From NCBI RefSeq assembly GCF_003148825.1, contig NZ_QGGZ01000004.1, positions 62,001-126,000 on the forward strand: DNA of 64,000 bases, written 5' to 3'. Positions 8,546 through 17,109 of this stretch are shown here, piece after piece. A program made the position numbers and the translations under genes. The notes below the pieces were generated by a model. That model ran no database searches and was not told the origin of the DNA. It worked only from the letters and a program-made list of their open reading frames with translations. Numbering within the stretch: position 1 is the stretch's first letter; each line of letters opens with the position of its first letter. The stretch is from Streptomyces sp. CG 926 (lineage in GTDB: Bacteria; Actinomycetota; Actinomycetes; Streptomycetales; Streptomycetaceae).

Positions 8546-9925
8546 ATGGACGAACCGGCCCGGATCGGCCGCAGGGTGCAGCGCATGCGCGGTGAACTCG
8601 GCCTGACGCAGCGGCAGTTGGCTGAGCCTTCCTACACCTCCGCCTACATCTCCACCCTGGAGTCGGGCAAGGTCCGGCCGTCCGAGACCGCGCTGCGCTT
8701 CCTCGCCGCCCGCCTCGGCACCTCGTACGAGGAGCTCGCCACCGGCCGCCCCGCCCACCTGGCCACCGAACTGCGGCTCGCCCTCACCGACGCCCAGCAG
8801 ACGCTCGCCACCGGCGCGGCCGACGAGGCCGCCGCGCGCTACCGGCGACTGTTCGCCGAGGCCGAGGAGCTCGCGCTGGTCCCCGAGCAGGCGGAGGCCC
8901 GGCTCGGGCTCGGGGAGTGCGCGCTGGAGTCCGGTGAACTGCCTGACGCGATCGGCCACTTCGAGGCCGCGGAGCGCCTGCTCGCGGACGAGCCACTCCC
9001 CCGCCGGGCCCGCCCGATCCGCGGCCGGGCCGTCGCGCACCTGCTCGCCGGTGAGCTGCGCTACGCCTGCTACCTGCTCGAATCCACCATCGACGAGCTG
9101 GGTGCGAGCGGGCTGGCCGACCCCGAGGCGTTGGTACTGCTCAACGCCGCGATCATCGGGCCGTACCTGGACATGGGCGCCCATGCCCGGGCCGCCCGCG
9201 CCGCCGAACTCGCCCTCGCGCTGGCTCCGCAGGTCAGCGACCCGGCGCTGGTGGCGGGCATGCACCGGCAGGTGGCTCGGACCTTCCTGGCCGGCGGGCG
9301 GGTGGCCGACGCCGACGCCTCACTGGCGAAGGCCCAGGAGATCTACGGGCAGTTGCGGCTGCGCACGGATCTGGCGCACTGTCACTGGATGCGTGGCTAC
9401 GTACTGGCGCAGAACGGCGACCTCGCCTCGGCGGAGCGGGAGTTGCGTATCGCCCGGGACATGCTGTCGGCTCGCCGCGCCGGGCTCTACACGGCGCAGG
9501 TGGAGGTCGAGCTGGCCGACGTACTGCGCCAGCTCGGCCGGTACGAGGAGGCAGCCGGGCTGCTGTCGGCGCTGCTGGAGCTGGGGGACAGTCATGGCGC
9601 CGTGCACGCGGGCGGCGCGCACCGGCTCCTCGGCCTGATGGCCGAGGAGCGCGGCGAGTCGGAGTCCGCGGAGGAGCACTACGTCCAGGCGCTGGCGCTG
9701 CTGGAACGCAGTGGGGCGACCGGTGATCTCGCGGACCTGTGCCGGCTGTTGGGCGATCTGCTGCGGCGTACGGGCCGGGTCGAGGCGGCCATGGACGCGT
9801 ACCGCACGGGCCTGGGGCACCGGGCGGCGCCCGGCACCACCACCCTGGGCCCGGCGCCCGCCGCCCCCGCGCCGCGGCCGACCCGGGTCAGTGGTTCTCG
9901 GTGGGCTGCAGGTCCCGCGGAATGA
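8546..9925 (+). CDS. XRE-family regulator with TPR-like helical repeats
   Basis: A 459-residue regulator. Residues 5-65 form a Cro/CI-type HTH (RIGRRVQRMRGELGLTQRQL, then YISTLESGKVRPSETALRFL). The remainder, about 70-430, is an array of Ala/Leu-rich helical hairpins of TPR type (for example ALAPQVSDPALVAGMHRQVA and LAHCHWMRGYVLAQNGDLAS), as in quorum-sensing RRNPP-like or BldB-neighbour Streptomyces regulators that sense peptides or partner proteins. The ATG follows a CAGGGGGAATCC ribosome site. The last 38 bases overlap, tail to tail, the MFS gene ending at 9888. Divergence from the M64 peptidase suggests control of it. Confidence 0.85.
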   Translation: MDEPARIGRRVQRMRGELGLTQRQLAEPSYTSAYISTLESGKVRPSETALRFLAARLGTSYEELATGRPAHLATELRLALTDAQQTLATGAADEAAARYRRLFAEAEELALVPEQAEARLGLGECALESGELPDAIGHFEAAERLLADEPLPRRARPIRGRAVAHLLAGELRYACYLLESTIDELGASGLADPEALVLLNAAIIGPYLDMGAHARAARAAELALALAPQVSDPALVAGMHRQVARTFLAGGRVADADASLAKAQEIYGQLRLRTDLAHCHWMRGYVLAQNGDLASAERELRIARDMLSARRAGLYTAQVEVELADVLRQLGRYEEAAGLLSALLELGDSHGAVHAGGAHRLLGLMAEERGESESAEEHYVQALALLERSGATGDLADLCRLLGDLLRRTGRVEAAMDAYRTGLGHRAAPGTTTLGPAPAAPAPRPTRVSGSRWAAGPAE

Positions 9926-11411
9926 GGGTCCAGGTCGTCGCCGCCGCGGCGACCGCGAGGACGGCGGCCAGCAGGAACGCCGGGGTGATCGCCAGGGTGT
10001 AGGCGTGCGAGGCGGTGTCGAGCAAGGCCTGGCCGACCGCGCCGCCGATGCGTTCGGCGGTGTGCGCGGCCTCGCCGACGGAGCCCTGCACGGCGGCGGT
10101 GCTGGGGCCGTCCAGCTCCAGGGCGGGCAGGTTGCCCCGGTAGAGGGCGGCCGCGGTGGAGCCCAGGACGGCGACGCCCATGGCCGAGCCGAGTTCGTAG
10201 CAGGTCTCCTCGATGGCGGCGGCGCTGGAGACCTCGGCGGCGGGCGCGGCGGAGACCAGGGTCACCGAGGCCACGGTGGTGGCGAGGCCGGCGCCCAGGC
10301 CCATCACGGTCAGGGCCGCGGCGAAGGCCGGGTAGCCGAGGTCCGTGAACTGCTGGAAGGTCCAGGGCAGGGCCATGCCGACGGCCAGGACGACCAGCCC
10401 GGCGCCGAGCACGTGGCGGATGGCGAAGCGGTGCATGAGCAAGGGCGCCACCATCGAGGCGACGATCAGCGCGAGCGGGGCCGGCAGCAGGCGCAGCCCG
10501 GCCTCCAACGGGGTGTAGCCCTCGCCGTACTGGAACCACTGGGTGACGAGGAAGAGGATCGCGCCCATGCCCACCATGGGCAGGAAGATCGCGGTGGCCG
10601 CGACACTGAAGGCCGGCTTGGCGAACAGCCGTACCTGCAGCAGCGGGTTGTCCAGGCGCAGCTGGCGGCGTACGAAGACGGTCAGCAGGACGGCGGCCAT
10701 CAGGAGCAGGGCCCAGGGCAGCGGGTCGGCGACTCCGCTCTTGCCGAGCTGCTTGATTCCGCCCGCGAGGGCGAGCATGCCGACGAGCGACTGGCCGACG
10801 CCCCACCAGTCCCAGGTGCCACCGGCGCGCGGTGAACGCGATTCGGGCAGGTAGCGCAGACCGGCCGCGACGATGACGGCGGCGACGGGCAGGTTGAGGA
10901 GGAAGGCGGAGTGCCAGCCGTAGTCCTGGACCAGGAGTCCGCCGACGACCGGCCCGAAGGCCATGCCGCCGCCGAAGACGGCCGCCCACACGGCGAGCGC
11001 GAAGGCGCGCTCCTTGGCGTCGGTGAAGACGGTGCGCAGGATCGACACGGTGGAGGGCATGATGGCCGCGCCGCCGATGCCGAGCAGGGCGCGGGCCGCT
11101 ATCACGTGCCAGGCCTCGGTGGAGAACACGGCGATGAGCGAGGCGAGCGAGAAGATGCCGAAGCCCGCCATGAGCAGCCGCTTGCGGCCCCAACGGTCAC
11201 CGAGCGCTCCCGCGGTGACCAGCAGCCCGGACAGGGCGAGTGCGTAGACGTCGATGATCCACAGCTGCTGTACGGCGCCCGGCCGGAGGTCGCCGACGAG
11301 CGAGGGGAAGGCCACGTTGAGGATCGTGGTGTCCATGGAGATGAGCAGGAGACTGCCGGAGAGGATCGCCAGGACGATCCACCGGTGGGGGGCCTGCGCG
11401 GGGGTGTGCAT
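9888..11411 (-). CDS. MFS drug-efflux transporter, DHA2/EmrB-type (14 TM)
   Basis: A 507-residue integral membrane protein of the EmrB/QacA drug:H+ antiporter-2 type. Near the N-terminus, residues 10-35 form TM1 with the motif SMDTTILNVAFPSLVGDL, followed by motif A GALGDRWGRKRL and motif C-like GGGMAFGPVVGGLLV. About fourteen hydrophobic segments can be counted, ending in LAAVLAVAAAATTW. The start at 11411 (MHTPAQAP) is used rather than the far longer open frame, because it begins 47 bases after the TetR stop. TetR and MFS therefore form one unit, a standard self-regulated efflux pair; substrate unknown. Confidence 0.88.
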   Translation of the reverse strand: MHTPAQAPHRWIVLAILSGSLLLISMDTTILNVAFPSLVGDLRPGAVQQLWIIDVYALALSGLLVTAGALGDRWGRKRLLMAGFGIFSLASLIAVFSTEAWHVIAARALLGIGGAAIMPSTVSILRTVFTDAKERAFALAVWAAVFGGGMAFGPVVGGLLVQDYGWHSAFLLNLPVAAVIVAAGLRYLPESRSPRAGGTWDWWGVGQSLVGMLALAGGIKQLGKSGVADPLPWALLLMAAVLLTVFVRRQLRLDNPLLQVRLFAKPAFSVAATAIFLPMVGMGAILFLVTQWFQYGEGYTPLEAGLRLLPAPLALIVASMVAPLLMHRFAIRHVLGAGLVVLAVGMALPWTFQQFTDLGYPAFAAALTVMGLGAGLATTVASVTLVSAAPAAEVSSAAAIEETCYELGSAMGVAVLGSTAAALYRGNLPALELDGPSTAAVQGSVGEAAHTAERIGGAVGQALLDTASHAYTLAITPAFLLAAVLAVAAAATTWTLIPRDLQPTENH

Positions 11412-11458
11412 GAGGTTCCGTTCAGAGGTGCGCCATGTGCGCACGGTGGAGGGGAGTT

Positions 11459-12037
11459 TCAGGGCGCGGGATCGCCGGCGGGGGGCTGCGCGGGCGGCCG
11501 CGTCCCGCTGAGGAAGGAGGTCAGCACCAGGTGGCCGATCTGGCGCGGGGCGAAGTGGCCGTCGCGCACGCCCTCGGCGGCGGCGTCGAGCAGACCCCAG
11601 AGCGAGTACCAGATCCAGTACGGCGGCAGGTCCGCGCGCAGTCGGCCCAGCCGTTGGCCGAGGGCGAGGAAGGCCACGGCCTGCCGGTCCTGCCGGTCCA
11701 CGCCGGCCCGGAACTCCGGATCCGCGAGGACGGTGGCGTCGCGCGAGGTGAAGCCGTAGAGGTGGGCCGCGGGCATCAGGGCGACGACCAGTTCCTCGAT
11801 GGCGATGTCGAAGGCGGCGGCGTCGGCGCTCGCCGTCAGGTCGAGCGGGGCCAGGCACCCGTCGACCACGTCGATCGCCCGGACGGCGACGGCCTTGAGC
11901 AGGGCCTCGCGGGTCGCGTAGCGGCGGCTCAGCGTGGCGCGGCTGGTGCCGATGCCGGCGGCGATCTGCACCATCGAGGCGCTGTGGTCGCCGGCGAGGA
12001 CGCGGGCGGCGCCGTCCAGCAGTTCTTCGTTCACCAT
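11459..12037 (-). CDS. TetR-family regulator of the adjacent MFS pump
   Basis: A 192-residue TetR protein. The HTH reads MVQIAAGIGTSRATLSRRYA followed by TREALLKAVAVRAIDVVDGC, slightly atypical but in the right place. The C-terminal domain is Ala/Leu-rich. The ATG at 12037 has a perfect AGGAGG ribosome site seven bases upstream. It is the first gene of a two-gene unit with the MFS pump and faces the L33/L31 operon across a 118-bp spacer. Likely ligand is a compound exported by the pump. Confidence 0.85.
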   Translation of the reverse strand: MVNEELLDGAARVLAGDHSASMVQIAAGIGTSRATLSRRYATREALLKAVAVRAIDVVDGCLAPLDLTASADAAAFDIAIEELVVALMPAAHLYGFTSRDATVLADPEFRAGVDRQDRQAVAFLALGQRLGRLRADLPPYWIWYSLWGLLDAAAEGVRDGHFAPRQIGHLVLTSFLSGTRPPAQPPAGDPAP

Positions 12038-12079
12038 GAGCGAGCCTCCTGAGTCTCCTTCGCCTCGGACGATACAAGA

Positions 12080-12097
12080 TTGCCTCATTCGAAGCAA
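12080..12097. promoter_or_regulatory. Candidate TetR operator
   Basis: TTGCCTCATTCGAAGCAA is an interrupted inverted repeat (TTGC facing GCAA with TTCGAA at the centre) in the AT-rich spacer upstream of the TetR gene; CTCATTCG recurs at 12103. Placement suggests TetR autoregulation. Confidence 0.4.
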
Positions 12098-12128
12098 AGA
12101 GCACTCATTCGCGAGCCTTTATTGAACA

Positions 12129-12143
12129 TGGCAATCATTTCCG
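12129..12143. promoter_or_regulatory. Zur-like operator upstream of rpmG/rpmE2
   Basis: TGGCAATCATTTCCG matches ten of fifteen positions of the actinobacterial Zur consensus (TGAAAATGATTTTCA pattern) and lies 13 bases before the L33 start. In Streptomyces, zinc-free ribosomal protein paralogues are de-repressed by Zur under zinc starvation; here the box position and downstream genes agree with that. The match is imperfect, so binding is inference. Confidence 0.6.
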
Positions 12144-12155
12144 TATACTGCTTGC

Positions 12156-12320
12156 ATGGCACGCAACGAAGTACGCCCGATCGTCAAGCTCCGCTCCACC
12201 GCGGGAACCGGCCACACCTACGTCACCCGCAAGAACCGGCGCAACGACCCCGACCGCATGATGCTGCGCAAGTTCGACCCGGTCGTCCGCCGGCACGTCG
12301 ACTTCCGCGAAGAGCGCTGA
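12156..12320 (+). CDS. rpmG: 50S ribosomal protein L33, zinc-independent (C-minus) form
   Basis: A 54-residue L33 with the family core [20 protein letters not shown] and the end [14 protein letters not shown]. The two CxxC zinc knuckles of zinc-binding L33 are absent (no cysteine at all), which marks it as the C-minus paralogue expressed when zinc is short, so that zinc from the C-plus protein can be released. First gene of a compact operon with L31 type B and a CobW-family protein, and preceded by a Zur-like box. Too short for automatic ORF cut-offs, but unmistakable. Confidence 0.95.
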   Translation: MARNEVRPIVKLRSTAGTGHTYVTRKNRRNDPDRMMLRKFDPVVRRHVDFREER

Positions 12321-12351
12321 CCCTGCCCGCCCCCTCCCGAAGGAGCGCACC

Positions 12352-12600
12352 GTGAAGCCTGGAATCCACCCCGCCTACGGCCCCCTCGTCTTCCGCGACA
12401 AGGCCGCCGGCTTCGCCTTCCTCACCCGGTCGACCACCACCGGCAACGGCACGGTCGAGTGGGAGGACGGCCGCACCTACCCCGTCGTGGGCGTCGAGAT
12501 CTCCTCGCGGAGCCACCCCTTCTACACCGGCACCGCCCGCGTCCTGGACACCGCCGGCCGTGTCGAGCGCTTCCAGCGCCGCTACGGGAGCGCGCGGTGA
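12352..12600 (+). CDS. rpmE2: 50S ribosomal protein L31 type B (zinc-independent)
   Basis: An 82-residue type B L31. It begins [20 protein letters not shown] from a GTG with GAAGGAG upstream, contains [20 protein letters not shown] and the conserved [10 protein letters not shown] motif, and lacks the CxxC zinc site of type A L31. Replaces zinc-binding L31 in the large subunit during zinc limitation. Thirty-one bases separate it from L33, and its TGA overlaps the GTG of the next gene (GTGA), so the three genes are translationally linked. Confidence 0.95.
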   Translation: MKPGIHPAYGPLVFRDKAAGFAFLTRSTTTGNGTVEWEDGRTYPVVGVEISSRSHPFYTGTARVLDTAGRVERFQRRYGSAR

Positions 12601-13763
12601 CCCTGCCGGTCGTCCTCGTCGGCGGCCTCCACGCCGACGCCCGCCGCAGCGCGGTGCGGGAGCTGCTGGCCGCCGTACCGGGCAGCGTCGCCCTCCACCA
12701 CGACCTGACCACGGCGACCGAAGGGACCGTAGGACGCCTGATGTCCGACGCCTCGGGAGAACTCTCCCGGGGCGAGGCCCCGCTCGTGAACGACTGCGCG
12801 TGCTGCGCGCTGCGGGCGGACCTGCTCCCGGAGCTGTGGCGCCTCGCCTCGGACGGGTCGACGCGGCTCGCCGTCGTCGAGCTGTGGGATTCGGTGGAAC
12901 CGCGCGCCATGGCCGAGGTCGTGGCCGCGCACGGCGGCGAAGCCCTCGACCTCACCAATGTGATCACCGCCGTCGACCCCGCCCTCGTCCTGCCGTACCT
13001 GGCCAACGGGGACGACCTGGCGCAGGCAGGACTCGCGGCGGCCCCCACCGACCGGCGGACCGTCGGGGACACCTGGGCCCGGCAGCTGGAGTACGCCCCC
13101 GTCCTCGCGCTCGTCACCGGCCCTGGTGCCGGCACCCGCGGTGACGGTGCGGCGGACGAGGAGAACCGCGCCCTGCTGGCCCAGCTGCACCCGACCGCCC
13201 GCACGGTGGCGACCGGGTCCGGTGAGCTGGCGCGGGTGGCCTTCGCCGGCTTCGACACCGCCGCGGCGGCCGCCGCCCAGCATCCGGCCTGCGCGCGGTT
13301 GCCGCAGGACGCGGACGAGGCCGGGGTGGCCACACTCGTCTGGCACCGCCACCGCCCCTTCCACCCGGAACGGCTCTACGAAGCCTTGGAGGACCTCGCT
13401 TCCTCGGCCGTCCGGAGCCGCGGCCGCTTCTGGCTCGCCGACCGCCCCGACACCCTGCTGGCCTGGGACGCCGCGGGCGGTGCGCTCTGCGTGGAGAACA
13501 GCGGCCCGTGGCTGGCCTCGCTGCCGGACGCCGCGTGGGAGTTGGTGCCTCCCGCACGCAGGGCGGCCGCCGCGCTGGGCTGGCATCCTGAGCACGGCGA
13601 CTGCTGCCAGTACCTGGTCTTCACCTCACCCGGCCTCGACCGGGAAAGCCTGGTGCGGCTCCTGGACTCGTGTCTGCTGACCGACGCCGAGTTCGCCGCC
13701 GGGCGGGAGGCCTGGAAGCACCTACCGACCGCCTTCGGCGCCCTCCTCGACCCCGTCTCCTGA
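12597..13763 (+). CDS. CobW/COG0523-family protein with degenerate P-loop
   Basis: A 388-residue protein co-translated with L31. It keeps the COG0523 metal-binding CxCC motif (C67-A-C69-C70 in NDCACCAL) and the C-terminal CobW domain layout ([16 protein letters not shown], then [11 protein letters not shown]), but the N-terminal GTP-binding P-loop GxxGxGKT is replaced by [10 protein letters not shown], with no lysine. It therefore probably cannot hydrolyse GTP in the usual way. COG0523 proteins are zinc chaperones or insertases; in a zinc-starvation operon it may pass zinc to a client enzyme or sense nucleotides differently. The start is the GTG at 12597 overlapping the L31 stop; a longer frame upstream would run through rpmE2. 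Confidence 0.85.
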   Translation: MTLPVVLVGGLHADARRSAVRELLAAVPGSVALHHDLTTATEGTVGRLMSDASGELSRGEAPLVNDCACCALRADLLPELWRLASDGSTRLAVVELWDSVEPRAMAEVVAAHGGEALDLTNVITAVDPALVLPYLANGDDLAQAGLAAAPTDRRTVGDTWARQLEYAPVLALVTGPGAGTRGDGAADEENRALLAQLHPTARTVATGSGELARVAFAGFDTAAAAAAQHPACARLPQDADEAGVATLVWHRHRPFHPERLYEALEDLASSAVRSRGRFWLADRPDTLLAWDAAGGALCVENSGPWLASLPDAAWELVPPARRAAAALGWHPEHGDCCQYLVFTSPGLDRESLVRLLDSCLLTDAEFAAGREAWKHLPTAFGALLDPVS

Positions 13764-13794
13764 CCGCAGCCTCGGGCCGGCCGGTCCCGCCCTA

Positions 13795-13956
13795 GGCCGT
13801 CTCTTCCGGTTCTTGTCGGGTGAGCCCGGGTCGTCCGGTGCGGTGCATCGCAAGGCGGAGGGGCGCCCGTGTACTGGACGTACTCGGGCGCCCCGACAAC
13901 GCGGCGAGGTGCCGTGCCGGGCGGGCCGGGCCCGACAAGAACCGGAAGAGACGGCC
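13795..13956. mobile_element. MITE with perfect terminal inverted repeats and TA flanks
   Basis: A 162-bp non-coding element. The left end 13795-13820 and the right end 13931-13956 are exact inverted repeats (26 bp, or 29 bp with the flanking CTA/TAG); TA dinucleotides at 13793-13794 and 13957-13958 look like a target duplication of the IS630/Tc1-mariner type. The interior holds a second hairpin (GGGCGCCCG facing CGGGCGCCC, about 13861-13892). The element carries no transposase and must have moved in trans. It sits exactly at the end of the small gene at 13956-14198, whose TAG stop includes the right TA. Confidence 0.85.
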
Positions 13957-14198
13957 TAGTCCCCGGTGCCGCGGGCGCGGGCTCCTGAGCGGGTGCGGCC
14001 CGCGGTCTGGGCTCGCTGCGGGTGGCGGCGTACGTACTCGTGCTCCAGCTCGTTCATCCGCTTCGTATGGGTGACCAGGGCGTCGTCGGACCCGTGCAAC
14101 AGGGTCTCGTGGCGCGTGCGGTGGATGGCCTCCAGCTCCTTGAGCAGCCGGCCCTCCTCCAGCTTCTGCGCCGACGGGCCGCCGTCGTGCTCCGTCAT
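13956..14198 (-). CDS. Small conserved protein, DUF6158-like
   Basis: An 80-residue hydrophilic protein with a helical core ELEAIHRTRHETLLHGSDDA and LVTHTKRMNELEHEYVRRHP, followed by a basic tail. It matches my recollection of the Streptomyces DUF6158 family; no biochemical role is known. The ATG at 14198 follows GGAGGAGGTG. The stop codon TAG is formed at the right edge of the MITE described above, so insertion either preserved the original stop or created a new one. The end GARARGTGD may differ from relatives for that reason. Confidence 0.75.
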   Translation of the reverse strand: MTEHDGGPSAQKLEEGRLLKELEAIHRTRHETLLHGSDDALVTHTKRMNELEHEYVRRHPQRAQTAGRTRSGARARGTGD

Positions 14199-14326
14199 GG
14201 CACGTGCACCTCCTCCACCGGGCCGCGGGATCACGCTTGGCCTACCTCCCCGGCCACTCCATCATGCCCCGCACCACGGGAGGGGGCCTCCGGGGCCGGA
14301 CCTGCCGGCCGAACCCCGGACCGCCC

Positions 14327-15568
14327 TCAGCGCCGCAGGTCGCCCAGTACCTCGCGGGCGGCCCGCGCACCCGAGGCCATGGCGCCCTGCACGGATCCGG
14401 TGGCGCGGTGGTCGCCGCACACGTACCGGCCCGGCGCCACCCGTGTGGTGCGGGTCAGCGGATGCGGCGGTGGCATGACGGGCAGCGCGTCCTCGATGGT
14501 GCGGGCGGTGAGAAGGTCCCAGCCGTCCGTGCCCGTGCCGTACGCCTCTGCGAGCGCCGCCCGAAGCTCGCGCTCGCGGGCCTGCCCGCCCCGGCCGATG
14601 ACCGATGTGGCGATGAGGGCCCGGCCGGGCGGGGCGTAGGAAGGCACGACGTCGCTGAGGACGCAGGTGTTGAGGAAGCGGCGGCCGACGTCCACGAGCA
14701 GCGTGGGCTCGCCCAAGGGTGAACGGGCAGCGACGTGGTAGTACGTCGTCACGGTCCGGTAGTCGGGCAGGACAACTTCAGGCAGCAGTGCCGCGGCGGG
14801 CCCCGGGTCGGTGGCGACCACGACGGCGCGGGCAGGGATCTCCACTCCCCCGGCGGTCAGTACGCCGTGGTCCGTGAGGCCGGCCACCGGGGTTTCGAGC
14901 CGTAGGGCGCCCGCGGGCAGGCCGGCCGCCAGAGCCCGCGGCACCGACCCGATGCCGCCGGTGGGCAAGCAGATGGTTCCGCGCAGCATGCTCCGCCAGA
15001 CCAGGTGGAACACCCGGGAGGAGGTCTCCAGTTCGTCCTCCAGGAACACCCCGGCCACGAAGGGGCGGAAGAGCCTCTCGACGAACTCTTCGGAGATCCC
15101 CGCGTCGGCGAACGCGGTACGGGCGGTGGTGTCCGGGCGCCGTTTGAGGCGGCCGGGGGGCAGCAGCATGTCGCGGGCGGACAGCAGGCCGAGGGCGGCC
15201 AGGTCACGCGGTCCGGCGAGGCGGCCCGACAGCAGGTCGGGCAGCGTACGCGGCCGGCGGGTGGGATCGCAGAAGGTGAGCCTGCCGTTCGGTGTGTGGA
15301 CGAGGAAGCCCGGTGTGAAGGGCCGCAGTCGGAGTTCCTTCAGGTCGAACCTGCGCCGTACCTGGGGGTAGGCGGTGTTGAACACCTGGAACCCGCGGTC
15401 CACGACGAAGCCGTCGATCCGGTCCGAACGCATCCGGCCGCCGACGGCGTCACTCGCCTCCACGACCCGTACGCTCACGCCGGCCGCGGCCAGATCCCGG
15501 GCGCACGCAAGCCCGGCGACTCCGGCCCCGACGACCAGCACGTCCGTCGCATCCAGGGCTGAGGACAT
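14327..15568 (-). CDS. FAD-dependent amine oxidase/phytoene desaturase-like oxidoreductase
   Basis: A 413-residue flavoprotein. Residues 9-40 hold the Rossmann FAD motif VLVVGAGVAGLACARDLAAA followed by VVEASDAVGGRMRSDR, the GG doublet and arginine of the amine-oxidase/NAD-binding_8 family. The C-terminal end carries RYVCGDHRATGSVQGAMASG, the second FAD-contact motif. No signal peptide. Substrate uncertain: the family includes protoporphyrinogen, carotenoid and monoamine oxidases. The ATG at 15568 is preferred to the GTG at 15583 because AGAGGTGG precedes it. It stands alone between a small hypothetical and the DUF4239 gene. Confidence 0.85.
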   Translation of the reverse strand: MSSALDATDVLVVGAGVAGLACARDLAAAGVSVRVVEASDAVGGRMRSDRIDGFVVDRGFQVFNTAYPQVRRRFDLKELRLRPFTPGFLVHTPNGRLTFCDPTRRPRTLPDLLSGRLAGPRDLAALGLLSARDMLLPPGRLKRRPDTTARTAFADAGISEEFVERLFRPFVAGVFLEDELETSSRVFHLVWRSMLRGTICLPTGGIGSVPRALAAGLPAGALRLETPVAGLTDHGVLTAGGVEIPARAVVVATDPGPAAALLPEVVLPDYRTVTTYYHVAARSPLGEPTLLVDVGRRFLNTCVLSDVVPSYAPPGRALIATSVIGRGGQARERELRAALAEAYGTGTDGWDLLTARTIEDALPVMPPPHPLTRTTRVAPGRYVCGDHRATGSVQGAMASGARAAREVLGDLRR

Positions 15569-15808
15569 TTGACCACCTCTCACGTGTCGCTTCGAGCGGC
15601 CCGAGCCGCTCGTTCACTGTGTTCCGCGTATCGCTCGGACACGGATGCGACACCGCCCCGCGGCCCGACCACCCCCCGTCCGGCCCCTTGCGTGCCTCTG
15701 CGTGCGTCGGCCCTGGGCCACCCGCGGGATCGGTTCTTCGACCGTGCGAAGGCGGGCCCTGCCGAACGGGCCGTTGACGCGCCGCTACGGGTGCGCCCCG
15801 CCCCGCGT

Positions 15809-16651
15809 TCAGACGAGGCGGCGGCGGTCGCCCTTCTCGTCGCAGGGGATCTGGGTGGCGGGGTGGTGAGCGAGGAAATCGCGGGTGGCCTGCCGTTCCA
15901 CTTCGCTGATGGCCGTCGGTTCGACGTCGATGATGCCGCCGAAGGGCCGGTCGACGTCCCGGATGATGATCAGCATCGTCGTCAGGAGGGCCGTGATCAC
16001 GGTCAGGGTGATCAGCTGGCCGCGGTTGTTCTTGCGGGGTAGGCAGATGCCCAGGGCCACCACGGTGATGAAGAGAGTGGCGAGCAGGAACCAGAAGATG
16101 GCGCTGGGAATGCTCGCACTCGCCTGCGTGAGGCGTTCCTCGCGTTCCTCGGAGCGCTTGTTGTCGGCGGCGATCAGCATGCCGAAGACCGGCTTGCCCT
16201 CCAGCGTGCGGAAGGTCTGCCGGAAGTCGGTGGACCACACGCTGGGCGCCGGTGAGCCGTTGCCGACCGACATGGCCGGCCACTCGTGGGCCTGTACGGC
16301 GCGGGCGTAGCAGACCGCGGCGGCCTGGATCCGGGCCCGCTGGGCGTCGGGGGCGTATTCGGCGGTCTCCACGAGCTGGTCGAGGGCCCGGGCCTCGCCG
16401 CGCGAGGCGACCTCGGCCTTGCCGTAGGAGCCGTTGGCCGTGACCAGCACGAACGCGAGGAGCAGGACGGTCAGGGTGAGGAGGGGCCCGACGAGGTCCT
16501 TGACGGCCATGCCTGTGTCGTCGTCCTCGCTGAGGAGTCGGGGCCGCAGCCAACGGTTGGCCGCGAGACCGGCGAACAGGGCGATAACGGCGACGACGAT
16601 GACCAGGGCCACGAGCAGCCACTTCCGGGAGAGGGCAGGCGGTACGCCCAC
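15809..16651 (-). CDS. DUF4239 (bestrophin-like) membrane protein
   Basis: About 280 residues with four membrane spans: LLVALVIVVAVIALFAGLAA at the start, LLTLTVLLLAFVLVTAN near 60, then after a long polar segment AIFWFLLATLFITVVALGIC and a last LITLTVITALLTTMLIII. This two-plus-two arrangement with a soluble middle (SYGKAEVASRGEARALDQLV) is the DUF4239 pattern; remote bestrophin resemblance suggests an anion channel, unproven. The GTG at 16651 is chosen because codons between the upstream ATG at 16723 and this point are rich in rare triplets; the start is uncertain. The 200 bases downstream hold no gene. Confidence 0.75.
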   Translation of the reverse strand: MGVPPALSRKWLLVALVIVVAVIALFAGLAANRWLRPRLLSEDDDTGMAVKDLVGPLLTLTVLLLAFVLVTANGSYGKAEVASRGEARALDQLVETAEYAPDAQRARIQAAAVCYARAVQAHEWPAMSVGNGSPAPSVWSTDFRQTFRTLEGKPVFGMLIAADNKRSEEREERLTQASASIPSAIFWFLLATLFITVVALGICLPRKNNRGQLITLTVITALLTTMLIIIRDVDRPFGGIIDVEPTAISEVERQATRDFLAHHPATQIPCDEKGDRRRLV

Positions 16652-17109
16652 GCCGCGGGGTGCGGACAGGACGGCGTGATCATGTCGCGATCGTCGCCAC
16701 GGCTCGAACGCAAAAACGATCATCCACCTTCGAACGGAGGACGCCCCTTGCGCCAGAAGGCCGCTGCCCGTACGTACGCGGGCCCTCGTTCGCTCCGCGG
16801 TCGTACCGCGGCGGCCGGGCGCCGCTCGGTGACTCCGGGCGAAGCCCTCGACCTCGTACCCCTGCGGTGGCAGCACCCTCGAGAACCGGGTGGTGCCGGG
16901 CGGCACGCCTGCCGTACGCGATGACGGGGCCGCAGGGTCTGGACGGGACCTCGGCATCACCCTCAGGTCGTGCGCGGGAGGCGGATGTGAGCGCAGGGGG
17001 CCGACCGGAGCAGCGGAGTCGACACGGGCGTAGGGCGCGTGTTCGCTGAGGCAGAGGTCGTTGCTCGTTGCCTCGCTCCGGCTCGCCGGCGCTCAAGGAA
17101 GAGGACCCC
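16652..17109. other. Divergent intergenic region, no gene recognised
   Basis: This stretch separates the DUF4239 gene from the oxygenase. Frames open on both strands show mixed codon use and no domain. It is presumably promoter region plus decayed sequence. Confidence 0.4.
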
